NCBI RefSeq assembly: GCF_001889165.1
Contig: NZ_CP016020.1
Span: forward strand, 1,338,501-1,402,500
From: Bacillus weihaiensis
GTDB taxonomy: Bacteria > Bacillota > Bacilli > Bacillales > Bacillaceae
Reading direction: 5' to 3'
Length of the DNA stretch: 64,000 bases
The notes under the pieces were generated by a model, which did no database searches, was not told where the DNA came from, and worked only from the letters and a program-made list of their open reading frames with translations. Position 1 is the first letter of the stretch, and each line of letters opens with the position of its first letter. Shown here piece after piece: positions 1 to 8,743 of this stretch. Made by a program: the position numbers and the translations under genes.

Positions 1-483
1 TGAAATAATAAGCGGAAGGAGGTTATCCATTTGGTCTGTCAAATCTACTAGCTCTTCTTTCGTGATTGTCATATTTAACATTGAATATTCAGTAGACTGG
101 ACTTGTCCTTCTGCCGCTATGACAAATTGATTCTCGAGTAAACCTATTGCATTTGTCTTTGCCTCGATCTCTTCTACACCAAAGGATCCAGTATCATCTA
201 AAATGATGATAAATTCACCACTTCTAATTTCCACTGGGCCATCTGAATCAACTGTTAGTTCTCCATTGGATATTTTAAAGTCAGGTAATTCGTTATCTAG
301 TGTTACCTTAAAGCTATTAATTCCTTGAATTAAGCTACTAGAAAAGTGATAAGCGGTTGGGATTGTGCTTACAAGACTTAAAAGAAATACGAAAAGAATT
401 GTTTTCCCAATACCTTGAAATCTAAAGCGAGATATTTTTTTAGGTGAATATATACTTGTAATCAATTGCTTAAAAACGTTCAT
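1..483 (-). CDS. yqgB: DUF1189 membrane protein YqgB, N-terminal part
   Basis: The frame is open from an ATG at 483 to the left edge, so only the first 161 residues are present. The N-terminus (MNVFKQLITSIYSPKKISRF) and the following GIGKTILFVFLLSLVS membrane segment are typical of the DUF1189 family. A long extracytoplasmic stretch follows, reading FKVTLDNELPDFKISNGEL. In B. subtilis yqgB lies beside yqgC and sodA, as here. Its function is unknown; a membrane-associated role is inferred from the hydrophobic segment. The family call is fairly confident. Confidence 0.75.
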   Translation of the reverse strand, partial: MNVFKQLITSIYSPKKISRFRFQGIGKTILFVFLLSLVSTIPTAYHFSSSLIQGINSFKVTLDNELPDFKISNGELTVDSDGPVEIRSGEFIIILDDTGSFGVEEIEAKTNAIGLLENQFVIAAEGQVQSTEYSMLNMTITKEELVDLTDQMDNLLPLIIS

Positions 484-670
484 TATTTTTGACACATCCT
501 TCTTGAAAAATACCATGAGTATCCTTTTTACTCCATTTTTAATTATCAAATATATGTAATAGCATGCACGACTTATATTTTATATTGGTTAGTTTAATAA
601 TACAAGATAACAGAAGAAATAAGCTTCGCTTTAAACTTTAAAGTTGTTTCGTAAATTTATTGTAAATTTT

Positions 671-700
671 TTAAGAAAAACCTTTACATTAAATCAATAT
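671..700 (+). promoter_or_regulatory. PhoP-like box upstream of Na/Pi symporter
   Basis: The 16-mer AAAACCTTTACATTAA at 677-692 is identical to the core of the PhoP-type repeat upstream of pstS (5719-5734). A weaker TTAAGA half-site lies 6 bp upstream. The flanking repeats are less regular than at pstS, so binding is an inference. Confidence 0.4.
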
Positions 701-769
701 TTCGTTAATAATTGTAGGGGTTGTAGAAATTGTCGAAAATAGACGAAGAAGATTGAGGGGTTGAAAATT

Positions 770-2401
770 TTGGAATTAGATATCCAGAAGATGATTTTTG
801 AATTCATAGGAGGTCTTGGGATATTTCTATTTGGAATTAAGTATATGGGAGATGGTCTCCAAAGATCTGCTGGAGATAAGCTTAGAGATATATTAGATAA
901 GTTTACGACAAACCCAATAATGGGTGTACTAGCAGGGATAATTGTTACTATACTTATTCAATCAAGTAGTGGTACAACTGTAATAACTGTTGGATTAGTT
1001 AGTGCTGGTTTTATGACACTTAGACAAGCTATTGGTGTCATAATGGGTGCAAATATCGGTACGACCGTTACAGCATTTATTATTGGAATAAAGATATCAG
1101 ACTATGCTCTTCCTATTATTGCTCTAGGTGCTGTTTTACTGTTTTTCTTTAAATCGAAAAGAATTCATAGTTTAGGTCAAATTGTCTTTGGTTTCGGTAC
1201 GTTATTTTTTGGTTTAGATTTAATGGGAGAAGGAATGAAACCACTTCGTGCACTCCAAGCCTTTCAGGATTTAACAGTTAGTATGAGTGATAATCCATTA
1301 TTGGGTGTATTGGTAGGAACTATTTTTACTGTCATAGTACAAAGTTCTAGTGCAACTATTGGTATCCTTCAAGAGCTTTTTGGGCAAGGCTTAGTTGACA
1401 TCAAAGCGGCATTGCCTGTATTGTTTGGTGATAACATCGGTACGACGATTACGGCTGTTTTAGCATCAATCGGAGCATCAGTTGCAGCTAGACGAGCGGC
1501 ACTAACACATGTCATTTTTAACCTTTTAGGTACAACAATATTTTTAATCTTTTTACCATTGTTTACAATTTTTGTTCAGTTCTTACAATTAAAACTTGAA
1601 TTAAATCCAGAAATGACGATTGCTTTTGCTCATGGTACTTTTAACTTTAGTAATACATTAATCCAATTACCATTGATTGGTGTACTGGCATGGATTGTTA
1701 CAAAATTAATTCCTGGAAATGATTCGGTTGTGGAATATAAACCGAAACATTTAGATCCAATATTTATTGAACAATCCTCTTCAATAGCTCTTGGTCAAGC
1801 TAAGGAAGAAGTACTTAGAATGGGGAAATTTGCAGTTATCGGGCTTGAAGCTTCTAGTGAATATCAGAAGACTTTCCAACAGAAACACGCAGATACTTCT
1901 ATGCAGCTTGAAGATGCGATAAATAATCTGGACCGTAAAATTACGGATTATTTGATTCTTATCTCAAGAAGCGAAATGTCTCCAGCAGAATCTGAAGAAC
2001 ACAGTATGCTATTAGATACGGTAAGAGATATTGAGAGAATTGGCGATCATTTTGAAAATGTAGTTGAACTTGTCAATTATCAGATAACAAATAAAGTAAA
2101 ATTAACGGATTCAGCTAAAAATGATCTAGAAGAGATGTTTGTATTAACTATTCAAACTTTAAAAGATGCCTTGACGTCACTAGATGATAAAGATACAGCT
2201 TTAGCGTCAAAAGTGTTGAAATCAGAAGAACAGATCGACAAAATGGAACGAACATTACGTAAGAAGCATATCCTTCGTATTAATGAGGGAACATGTACAG
2301 GATCAGCAGGGATTATTTTTGTTGACATCATTAGTAATTTAGAGAGAATTGGCGATCATTCTGTAAATATTGCTGAAGCAGTATTAGGCAATAGAGATTA
2401 A
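770..2401 (+). CDS. Na/Pi cotransporter family protein with PhoU-like tail
   Basis: This is a sodium-dependent phosphate symporter of the NptA/PNaS type. Two inverted Na_Pi_cotrans repeats carry the family signatures QSSSGTT (about residue 65) and QSSSATIG (about residue 200), each among several membrane helices. From about residue 350 the protein becomes soluble and PhoU-like, with repeated RIGDHFENV and RIGDHSVNI motifs, which suggests phosphate-linked regulation. Only TTG starts fit the SD GAGGGG at 755-760. TTG 770 has 9 bp spacing and is preferred over TTG 761, which abuts the SD. ATG 791 is a further possibility. Confidence 0.88.
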   Translation: MELDIQKMIFEFIGGLGIFLFGIKYMGDGLQRSAGDKLRDILDKFTTNPIMGVLAGIIVTILIQSSSGTTVITVGLVSAGFMTLRQAIGVIMGANIGTTVTAFIIGIKISDYALPIIALGAVLLFFFKSKRIHSLGQIVFGFGTLFFGLDLMGEGMKPLRALQAFQDLTVSMSDNPLLGVLVGTIFTVIVQSSSATIGILQELFGQGLVDIKAALPVLFGDNIGTTITAVLASIGASVAARRAALTHVIFNLLGTTIFLIFLPLFTIFVQFLQLKLELNPEMTIAFAHGTFNFSNTLIQLPLIGVLAWIVTKLIPGNDSVVEYKPKHLDPIFIEQSSSIALGQAKEEVLRMGKFAVIGLEASSEYQKTFQQKHADTSMQLEDAINNLDRKITDYLILISRSEMSPAESEEHSMLLDTVRDIERIGDHFENVVELVNYQITNKVKLTDSAKNDLEEMFVLTIQTLKDALTSLDDKDTALASKVLKSEEQIDKMERTLRKKHILRINEGTCTGSAGIIFVDIISNLERIGDHSVNIAEAVLGNRD

Positions 2402-2425
2402 TCATATAGTAATTAAGGTATAATG

Positions 2426-2453
2426 ATAGCAAGGTACTCCTTGCTATTTTTTT
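2426..2453 (+). terminator. Rho-independent terminator of the Na/Pi symporter gene
   Basis: A perfect 9-bp stem, ATAGCAAGG/CCTTGCTAT, has a 4-nt loop and is followed by a run of T. Confidence 0.85.
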
Positions 2454-2536
2454 ATTTCTCTTAGCTAATTTATAGTGCAGTGAAAACAACCCTTTTTGTT
2501 TAATGTGAATTTATTCTATGTAAAGGGAGATTGGAA

Positions 2537-3019
2537 ATGGATACAATATATTGGATTATCATTATTGGTTTATTTATCATTGCTTTTATTGGCTTAATCT
2601 ATCCTATTATCCCAAGTGTTTTGTTTCTTATTGCAGGGTTTGTTCTCTATGGCTATTTATTTAGTTTTACACGTCTGCCCTTTTCTTTTTGGGTGATACA
2701 AGGTTTACTCGTAGCTGTTTTATTTGGTGCTGATTATTTATCTAATATGATAGGTGTGAAGAAATTTGGTGGGAGTAAAGCTGCTATTTGGGGGAGTACG
2801 ATTGGTTTGCTAGTAGGGCCTTTTGTCTTACCTGTTATTGGTATAATTCTTGGACCTTTTTTAGGTGCAATCATTGCTGAACTAATCGTCCACAAGAAGA
2901 GTCTATCACATGCATTTAAAAGTGGGATTGGCTCACTTATAGGCTTTATATCTGGAGTTGCAGCTAAAGCTCTAATCCAAATTTGTATGATTGTTTACTT
3001 TATTTATTTAGTGGTATAA
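2537..3019 (+). CDS. yqgC: DUF456 membrane protein YqgC
   Basis: A 160-residue, almost wholly hydrophobic protein of the DUF456 family. It has about four membrane helices and glycine-rich turns ([32 protein letters not shown]) that match glycine-zipper-like family features. ATG 2537 is chosen because the SD AAAGGGAGA at 2522-2530 is 6-7 bp upstream; TTG 2531 is too close. It lies directly before sodA as in B. subtilis. Molecular function is unknown. Confidence 0.8.
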   Translation: MDTIYWIIIIGLFIIAFIGLIYPIIPSVLFLIAGFVLYGYLFSFTRLPFSFWVIQGLLVAVLFGADYLSNMIGVKKFGGSKAAIWGSTIGLLVGPFVLPVIGIILGPFLGAIIAELIVHKKSLSHAFKSGIGSLIGFISGVAAKALIQICMIVYFIYLVV

Positions 3020-3059
3020 AAATAATGAAGTCTTTCACTTTTTTTGGTCATACTATATG

Positions 3060-3077
3060 ATTGAAAAGCTTTTCAAT
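3060..3077. promoter_or_regulatory. 18-bp perfect palindrome between yqgC and sodA
   Basis: ATTGAAAAGCTTTTCAAT is a perfect inverted repeat 87 bp before the sodA start. It could be an operator or part of a weak yqgC terminator; the sequence does not decide. Confidence 0.4.
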
Positions 3078-3163
3078 TGAAAGAAATCAATAATTTTGGT
3101 ACTCTTAAATTGAATAGCTTATGCAAGCTCAAATTTATACATATTCTAAGGAGGAAACTTATT

Positions 3164-3772
3164 ATGGCTTACGAATTACCTCAATTACCTTATGCATACG
3201 ATGCACTAGAACCACATATCGACAAAGAAACGATGAATATTCATCATACAAAACATCATAATACTTACATCACTAATGTGAATGGTGCACTAGAAGGACA
3301 TGCGGACCTTGCAAGCAAATCAGTGGAGGAACTAGTTTCTAATTTAGATGCTGTTCCAGAAGCTATTCGCCCTGCTGTACGTAACAATGGTGGTGGACAT
3401 GCAAACCATAGCTTATTCTGGTCAATTTTATCACCTAATGGTGGTGGAGAGCCAACAGGCGAATTAGCGGATGCAATTACGGCTAAATTTGGTAGCTATG
3501 ATAATTTCAAAGAAGAATTTGCTAAAGCTGCAACTACTCGTTTTGGTTCAGGCTGGGCTTGGTTAGTTGTAAATAATGGTGAAATTGAAGTTACTAGCAC
3601 ACCAAATCAAGATTCTCCTCTAATGGAAGGTAAAACACCTATCCTTGGATTAGATGTTTGGGAGCATGCTTACTACTTAAATTATCAAAACCGTCGTCCT
3701 GATTACATTTCTTCTTTCTGGAATGTTGTAAACTGGGATGAAGTATCAAAACGCTATACTTCTGCAAAATAA
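3164..3772 (+). CDS. sodA: Superoxide dismutase, Mn/Fe type
   Basis: Dismutates superoxide in the cytoplasm. All four metal ligands are visible: His27 in [11 protein letters not shown], the His of [10 protein letters not shown], and Asp and His of [12 protein letters not shown]. Length is 202 residues, standard for the family. The frame is open upstream, but ATG 3164 is the real start, preceded by a strong SD AAGGAGGA and giving the canonical [18 protein letters not shown]. Mn preference is inferred from similarity to Bacillus SodA. Confidence 0.97.
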   Translation: MAYELPQLPYAYDALEPHIDKETMNIHHTKHHNTYITNVNGALEGHADLASKSVEELVSNLDAVPEAIRPAVRNNGGGHANHSLFWSILSPNGGGEPTGELADAITAKFGSYDNFKEEFAKAATTRFGSGWAWLVVNNGEIEVTSTPNQDSPLMEGKTPILGLDVWEHAYYLNYQNRRPDYISSFWNVVNWDEVSKRYTSAK

Positions 3773-3788
3773 TTGAGTTGAAGGAGGG

Positions 3789-3838
3789 TGACTCACAGGG
3801 TTGTAAATAATGACCTTGTGAGCACTCTTTCTTTTTTT
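3789..3838 (+). terminator. sodA terminator
   Basis: CTCACAGGGT (3792-3801) pairs with ACCTTGTGAG (3813-3822) with one G-U pair, and a T-rich tract follows. Confidence 0.75.
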
Positions 3839-3944
3839 GGGAACCAAATAAGTGAAGTAGTATTCCTCCGCTTTATTGCTATCCAATTTCCCCTTTTTCC
3901 TTTCTTCTGTATTTTTTTATAATTATTTCCAATATTTAAAAAGT

Positions 3945-4215
3945 CCAATTAGTGAATTTCTATGAAGGCCACGCATTGAAAATCTGACTGTTTTCATTGC
4001 AGGCTTCCTTGTCGTGTAATAGTCATAGTGACCTTCCCTAAGTCTCATACGTTTGCATGGGCTTACTTATTTCAACATTTTGAGGAAGTACTCTTTTTTA
4101 CGTCCTGAAAGCGTTGAAGCTCTATAGATTCAAATTACTGAAATTAATGCCTTACTAGAGCCATTTATTGGTGTTCTTCTTTTTTATCAAAAAGATATAA
4201 GCTTATATAAAGAGC
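3945..4215 (-). repeat. Degenerate relic of a mobile or repeated gene (copy C)
   Basis: Read on the minus strand, this segment resembles parts of 44335-44680 and 61540-61855. Shared blocks include AAACGTATGAGACT and ATGACTATT. A decayed reading frame is shared (NKY..TYETGGKVTMTI in the better copy at 61.6 kb), interrupted here by stops. The parent family was not recognised. Otherwise the 3773-4320 gap holds only the sodA terminator. Confidence 0.5.
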
Positions 4216-4320
4216 TCCTTTACTTATTGGGTAAATTCCCTTCATACAAATACAACATAAATACATAACTAGATGTGGATAAGACAAACTATGTATAGAA
4301 GTTGAAGGGGAGTTATATAC

Positions 4321-5613
4321 ATGTCTAAATTACAAAGAGTTTTTGGTGACATAGAGGTAAGCAAGGATTTGCTACTCCTATTATGTATTGGGGGATTATA
4401 TTCATTAAGTATTTCTTTATCAAATACATTTGTAAATGTGTATTTATGGAAACAGTCGGGGCAATTTTTAGATTTAGGTATTTACAATTTATCGATCGTT
4501 ACTTTGCAACCTTTAACGTTTATTGTTGCAGGTCGGTTGGCTAAGAAAATAGATCGTGTCATGGTATTACGATTAGGGGTTATTTTTTTAGCGATCTTCT
4601 TTTTATCGGTCCTAATTATTGGCTCAAATGCTGCAAAGTTCTTAATACTTTTGGGAGGGACACTAGGAGTAGGATATGGATTTTATTGGCTAGCTTTTAA
4701 TGTATTAACTTTTGAAATAACAGAGCCAGAGACTAGGGATTTTTTTAATGGGTTTTTAGGGATTATGAATTCAACAGCTGGAATGATTGGCCCTATTATT
4801 GCAGGGTTTATCATTTCTAGATTTGAAAACTTTACGGGATATACAACTATTTTCAGCATATCTTTATTACTGTTTTCAGGTGCAGTCATCTTGAGCTTTT
4901 TCCTAAAAAGAAGGCCAGCAGATGGGGATTATCTTTTTATTAGGATTATTAAAGAGCGCAAGAACAATAAAAACTGGTGGTTAATTACAAGCGCGCATTT
5001 TTTCCAAGGACTAAGAGAAGGAACCTTTATTTTTATAATAGGGGTGTTTGTTTTTATTACGACAGGAAGTGAATTAGCACTAGGAACTTTTGGCTTGGTT
5101 AACTCTGGTGTTGCTTTTCTTTCTTACTATATAGCTGCGAGGGTTATTAAGAAAAATCGTAGGAAACCGTTTATATTAATTGGTGGTTCAATCCTCTACT
5201 TATCCATCTCTTTATTAATATTTGATTTAACGTATACAAAGCTGTTGATTTATGCAGGATTAATTGCTATTGGATACCCAATGCTTCTTGTTCCCTACAT
5301 GTCCTTAACATACGATGTGATTGGAAAGGCTTGGAATGCAGCAAAAGCGAGAATAGAGTATATCGTGGTGAAGGAGCTCTTCTTAAATGCAGGTAGAATT
5401 GTTTCGATCTTATGCTTTATTTTTGCAATAACAGTATTTGATGAAAAGAAGAGTATCCCTGTATTATTACCAATTATAGGTATGGGACATCTTATTATCT
5501 TCTTTTTCGTAAGACATGTAAGAATTGAATCCGACGATATTACCCTTGAAAAATCAAAAGATAATTCTGTAGTAAAAACAAATGTTGTTGATGGAGATAA
5601 TAGTGGAAATTAA
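4321..5613 (+). CDS. yqgE: MFS transporter YqgE
   Basis: A 430-residue major-facilitator protein with about 12 hydrophobic helices. An Arg/Lys-rich cytoplasmic loop (GRLAKKIDRVMVLRLGV) after helix 2 corresponds to MFS motif A. Residues 195-225 form the charged central loop. It sits between sodA and pst as in B. subtilis. The substrate cannot be told from sequence. ATG 4321 has the SD AAGGGGAG 6-8 bp upstream. The B. subtilis neighbour pbpA is absent after this gene. Confidence 0.85.
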   Translation: MSKLQRVFGDIEVSKDLLLLLCIGGLYSLSISLSNTFVNVYLWKQSGQFLDLGIYNLSIVTLQPLTFIVAGRLAKKIDRVMVLRLGVIFLAIFFLSVLIIGSNAAKFLILLGGTLGVGYGFYWLAFNVLTFEITEPETRDFFNGFLGIMNSTAGMIGPIIAGFIISRFENFTGYTTIFSISLLLFSGAVILSFFLKRRPADGDYLFIRIIKERKNNKNWWLITSAHFFQGLREGTFIFIIGVFVFITTGSELALGTFGLVNSGVAFLSYYIAARVIKKNRRKPFILIGGSILYLSISLLIFDLTYTKLLIYAGLIAIGYPMLLVPYMSLTYDVIGKAWNAAKARIEYIVVKELFLNAGRIVSILCFIFAITVFDEKKSIPVLLPIIGMGHLIIFFFVRHVRIESDDITLEKSKDNSVVKTNVVDGDNSGN

Positions 5614-5621
5614 AGCTAAAC

Positions 5622-5673
5622 ATGCTTCTCTGGTTTAATACTTAAGTGTATATAACCAAGAGAAGCATTTTTT
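5622..5673 (+). terminator. yqgE terminator
   Basis: ATGCTTCTCTGGTT (5622-5635) pairs with AACCAAGAGAAGCAT (5654-5668) with a single bulged A, then T6. Confidence 0.85.
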
Positions 5674-5713
5674 ATGCATGTATCAAACAAAATGTGACAA
5701 CTTCTCACACGAA

Positions 5714-5755
5714 TTTACAAAACCTTTACATTAAGTTAAAACGGCATTAATACTA
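5714..5755 (+). promoter_or_regulatory. PhoP box and promoter of the pst operon
   Basis: Three 6-mers, TTTACA-TTTACA-TTAAAA at 5714, 5725 and 5736, are spaced by exactly 5 bp. This is the direct-repeat layout of PhoP-P binding sites in Bacillus. A -10-like TAATACT follows at about 5748, with no good -35, as expected for an activator-dependent promoter. Confidence 0.8.
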
Positions 5756-5814
5756 GAGAGTTATTCTAATACTCGTAGGACAAAACAACCAATATTTCTA
5801 GGGGGAATTAAAGA

Positions 5815-6822
5815 ATGAAAAACTTTAAGTTTCTAGCTTTATCAATTATGATTTCTTCACTACTTGCTTTTGCTACAGCATGTGGTAACGAGGCAGAAGA
5901 AGGGGCTACTGAAGGAACAACAACTGAAGAGACTACAGAAGGTGCGACTTCTGAAGAAACTTCAGAAGAAGCTGCTGAATTAGAAGGAGAAGTTGCTATC
6001 GACGGTTCTTCTACTGTAGCTCCAATTGGTGAAGCGGTATCTGAAGAATTCGCTGGAGTACACCCGAAAGTACAAGCTCCTATTGGAGTATCTGGTACTG
6101 GTGGTGGTTTCGAGAAGTTTATCGCTAAAGAAACTGATATCTCTGAAGCATCTCGTCCAATTAAAGAAGAAGAAAAAACAGCAGCTGAAGAAGCAGGTAT
6201 TGAATTTACAGAATTTAAAGTAGCATTCGATGGTCTTTCTGTAGTTGTTAATAAAGAAAACGACTTTTTAGACCAATTAACTGTTGAAGATCTGAAAAAA
6301 CTTTGGATCGAAGATGGTAACGTAAAAAAATGGTCTGACATTAACCCTGATTGGCCAGCTGAAGAGGTTAAATTCTTCTCACCAGGAACTGATTCAGGTA
6401 CTTATGATTACTTCAATGAAGTAATTTTAGAAGATGAGCAAATTGTTAAATCTGCCCAACTATCTGAAGATGATAACACTCTTGTAAAAGGTGTTACTGG
6501 AGATAAAAATGGTATTGGTTACTTTGGATATGCTTACTACTTAGAAAATAAAGACAATTTAAAAGTTGTTCCTATCGTAAATGAAGCAGGAGAAGCTGTA
6601 GAGCCAACAAACGAAACTGTTGAATCTGGAGATTACAATCCACTATCTCGTCCATTATTCATTTATGTAAATAACGCTTCTATTAAAGATAAAGAGCATG
6701 TATATGAGTATGTGAAATTCTACCTTGAAAATGCGGCTGAATTGGCTACTGAAGTTGGATATGTATCTCTTCCAGAAGAAGAATATACTACTCAACTTGA
6801 AACTCTTGAAGGCTTAAAATAA
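5815..6822 (+). CDS. pstS: Phosphate ABC transporter substrate-binding lipoprotein PstS
   Basis: Captures extracellular phosphate for PstCA-B. A signal peptide ends at the lipobox-like ATAC with the lipidated Cys at residue 23. A low-complexity Glu/Thr linker (residues 25-60) precedes the binding domain. Phosphate-binding signatures are visible: IDGSSTVAPI, the GVSGTGGGF loop and FSPGTDSGTYDYF. It is the first gene of the pst operon, 60 bp downstream of the PhoP-controlled promoter. ATG 5815 has the SD GGGGGAA. The acidic linker also produces an open frame on the opposite strand that is not a gene. Confidence 0.96.
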   Translation: MKNFKFLALSIMISSLLAFATACGNEAEEGATEGTTTEETTEGATSEETSEEAAELEGEVAIDGSSTVAPIGEAVSEEFAGVHPKVQAPIGVSGTGGGFEKFIAKETDISEASRPIKEEEKTAAEEAGIEFTEFKVAFDGLSVVVNKENDFLDQLTVEDLKKLWIEDGNVKKWSDINPDWPAEEVKFFSPGTDSGTYDYFNEVILEDEQIVKSAQLSEDDNTLVKGVTGDKNGIGYFGYAYYLENKDNLKVVPIVNEAGEAVEPTNETVESGDYNPLSRPLFIYVNNASIKDKEHVYEYVKFYLENAAELATEVGYVSLPEEEYTTQLETLEGLK

Positions 6823-6836
6823 TAAATATCTTAGAC

Positions 6837-6866
6837 GATGAGAAGCACATTCTTGTGTTTCTCATC
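6837..6866 (+). promoter_or_regulatory. Intercistronic hairpin between pstS and pstC
   Basis: GATGAGAAGCACA and TGTGTTTCTCATC form a 13-bp stem (one G-U) with a 4-nt loop and no T run. It probably stabilises the pstS message or attenuates read-through, giving excess PstS over the membrane subunits. This role is inferred. Confidence 0.65.
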
Positions 6867-6897
6867 TTCCTTATGCTTGGAAAGGGGCTTCTCAAAA

Positions 6898-7836
6898 ATG
6901 GCAGCAATAAACAAAACTGTGCGTGAAATGATTAAAGAGAAAAAGTCTAAAAACAGCACAAATCAAATTATGGAAAAAATGGTTCCTAGTTTACTTTTTG
7001 TATTAGCATTAATTTCGATTTTAACAACAGTTGGTATTGTCTTAACATTAATATTTGAAACTGTTACATTTTTTAGTCGTGTTTCAATTATTGAATTCAT
7101 AACTTCAAAAGAATGGTATCCATTCTTTGAAGAAAATGCTTCATATGGAATTATGGCGCTTATTTCTGGTACGTTATTAATTACGGTTATTGCTATTATT
7201 GTTGCTGTTCCTATTGGTTTAGCATCCGCTATCTTTTTGAGTGAATATGCATCAGATCGCACAAGAAGGATCATTAAACCGATTCTTGAAGTTTTAGCTG
7301 GTATTCCAACAATTGTATATGGATTCTTTGCTTTAACTTTCGTTACACCATTATTGCAAAAATTGATTCCAGATATGTCTATCTTTAATGCTTTAAGTCC
7401 AGGGATTGTAGTCGGAATTATGATAATCCCTATGATTGCTTCGTTATCTGAAGATGCAATGAGCTCAGTACCGAATTCAATGAGAGAAGGAGCACTTGCA
7501 TTAGGAGCAACAAAATTTGAAGTAACGTTAAAAGTCATTGTACCTGCAGCAATGTCAGGTATAGTTGCATCATTCGTTTTAGGTATTTCTCGTGCAATTG
7601 GTGAAACAATGATCGTTACGTTGGCTGGTGGAGCAACTCCTAAACTAACATTCGATCCTACTGAATCAATTCAAACGATGACTGCTTATATTGTCCAAGT
7701 TAGTTCTGGTGACGCAGGGTATGGTACGACAGTTTATTATAGTATTTATGCTGTTGGGATGACATTATTCTTGTTCACATTGATCATGAACTTATTAGCT
7801 CAATATATTTCTCGTCGTTATAGGGAGGAATACTAA
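6898..7836 (+). CDS. pstC: Phosphate ABC transporter permease PstC
   Basis: One of the two transmembrane subunits of the high-affinity phosphate importer. Six hydrophobic segments follow a short basic N-terminus. The EAA-type loop EGALALGATKFEVTLKVIVPAAMSG (about residues 195-220), which docks on PstB, is clear. ATG 6898 is preferred over the upstream in-frame ATG at 6838 because it has the SD GGAAAGGGG and the upstream start lies inside the intercistronic hairpin. It is followed after one base by pstA. Confidence 0.95.
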   Translation: MAAINKTVREMIKEKKSKNSTNQIMEKMVPSLLFVLALISILTTVGIVLTLIFETVTFFSRVSIIEFITSKEWYPFFEENASYGIMALISGTLLITVIAIIVAVPIGLASAIFLSEYASDRTRRIIKPILEVLAGIPTIVYGFFALTFVTPLLQKLIPDMSIFNALSPGIVVGIMIIPMIASLSEDAMSSVPNSMREGALALGATKFEVTLKVIVPAAMSGIVASFVLGISRAIGETMIVTLAGGATPKLTFDPTESIQTMTAYIVQVSSGDAGYGTTVYYSIYAVGMTLFLFTLIMNLLAQYISRRYREEY

Positions 7837-7837
7837 A

Positions 7838-8716
7838 ATGAAACTAATAGATAAACAGTCTGTATCAAAAAATATGGGTAAAAGATTAGCTGTTAACAAT
7901 TTATTTAAAGGGATATTTGTTGTAGCTATACTCTTTACTTTAGTGGTGCTAGCAGTATTACTTTATCGGATATTCACTCAAGGATTTAGCTTTATTTCAT
8001 TTGATTTTTTCCAAAACTTTGCTTCTAGAAAACCAGAACAGTCTGGAATAAAAGCAGCACTTGTTGGATCTTTATGGGTTATGGGTGTAACAATTCCAAT
8101 TGCTTTAATATTAGCAGTTGGTACAGCGATTTATTTGGAAGAGTATGCTAAGAAGAGTAAGCTTAATGCTTTTATTCAAACAAACATTTCAAATCTAGCT
8201 GGAGTACCTTCAATCGTATTCGGTTTATTAGGTTTAACAGTATTTGTACGTTTCTTTGATCTAGGGCGTAGTATTTTAGCTGGTGGATTAACAATGGCGC
8301 TACTTGTATTGCCTGTTATTGTTGTAGCATCGCAAGAAGCAATTCGTTCTGTACCTAAAGACTTACGTGAAGCATCTTATGGAATGGGTGCGACGAAATG
8401 GCAGACTATCCTAAGAGTGGTATTACCTGCTGCTATTCCGGGAATCATCACAGGAAGTATTTTAGCATTTTCTCGTGCGATAGGTGAAACAGCACCTTTA
8501 TTAGTTGTTGGAGCATTCGCTTTTGTTAACTACTTACCAGAAAATGTGATGAGTACCTTTACTGTGATGCCAATTCAAATTTACAACTGGGCGGCAAGAC
8601 CGCAACCAGAATTCCAAGACGTTGCAGCTGCGGGAATCATTATCTTGTTTATTTTCTTAATTGTCATGAACTCTGTTGCAGTTTTAATAAGAAATAAGTT
8701 TCAAAAACGTTATTAA
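7838..8716 (+). CDS. pstA: Phosphate ABC transporter permease PstA
   Basis: The second permease subunit, 292 residues with six membrane helices. The EAA loop EASYGMGATKWQTILRVVLPAAIPG lies at about residues 180-205. The ATG follows the pstC stop by a single base and has the SD AGGGAGGAA inside the end of pstC, so translational coupling is likely. It pairs with PstC to form the membrane channel. Confidence 0.95.
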   Translation: MKLIDKQSVSKNMGKRLAVNNLFKGIFVVAILFTLVVLAVLLYRIFTQGFSFISFDFFQNFASRKPEQSGIKAALVGSLWVMGVTIPIALILAVGTAIYLEEYAKKSKLNAFIQTNISNLAGVPSIVFGLLGLTVFVRFFDLGRSILAGGLTMALLVLPVIVVASQEAIRSVPKDLREASYGMGATKWQTILRVVLPAAIPGIITGSILAFSRAIGETAPLLVVGAFAFVNYLPENVMSTFTVMPIQIYNWAARPQPEFQDVAAAGIIILFIFLIVMNSVAVLIRNKFQKRY

Positions 8717-8743
8717 TAAAGCTTTAATTGGAGGGGTTTTTCA

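Noticed and set aside
5808-6341. 177-residue open frame antisense to pstS
   Set aside because: It is Ser/Val-rich, a mirror of the Glu/Thr-rich PstS linker, with no SD, and lies wholly opposite a certain gene.
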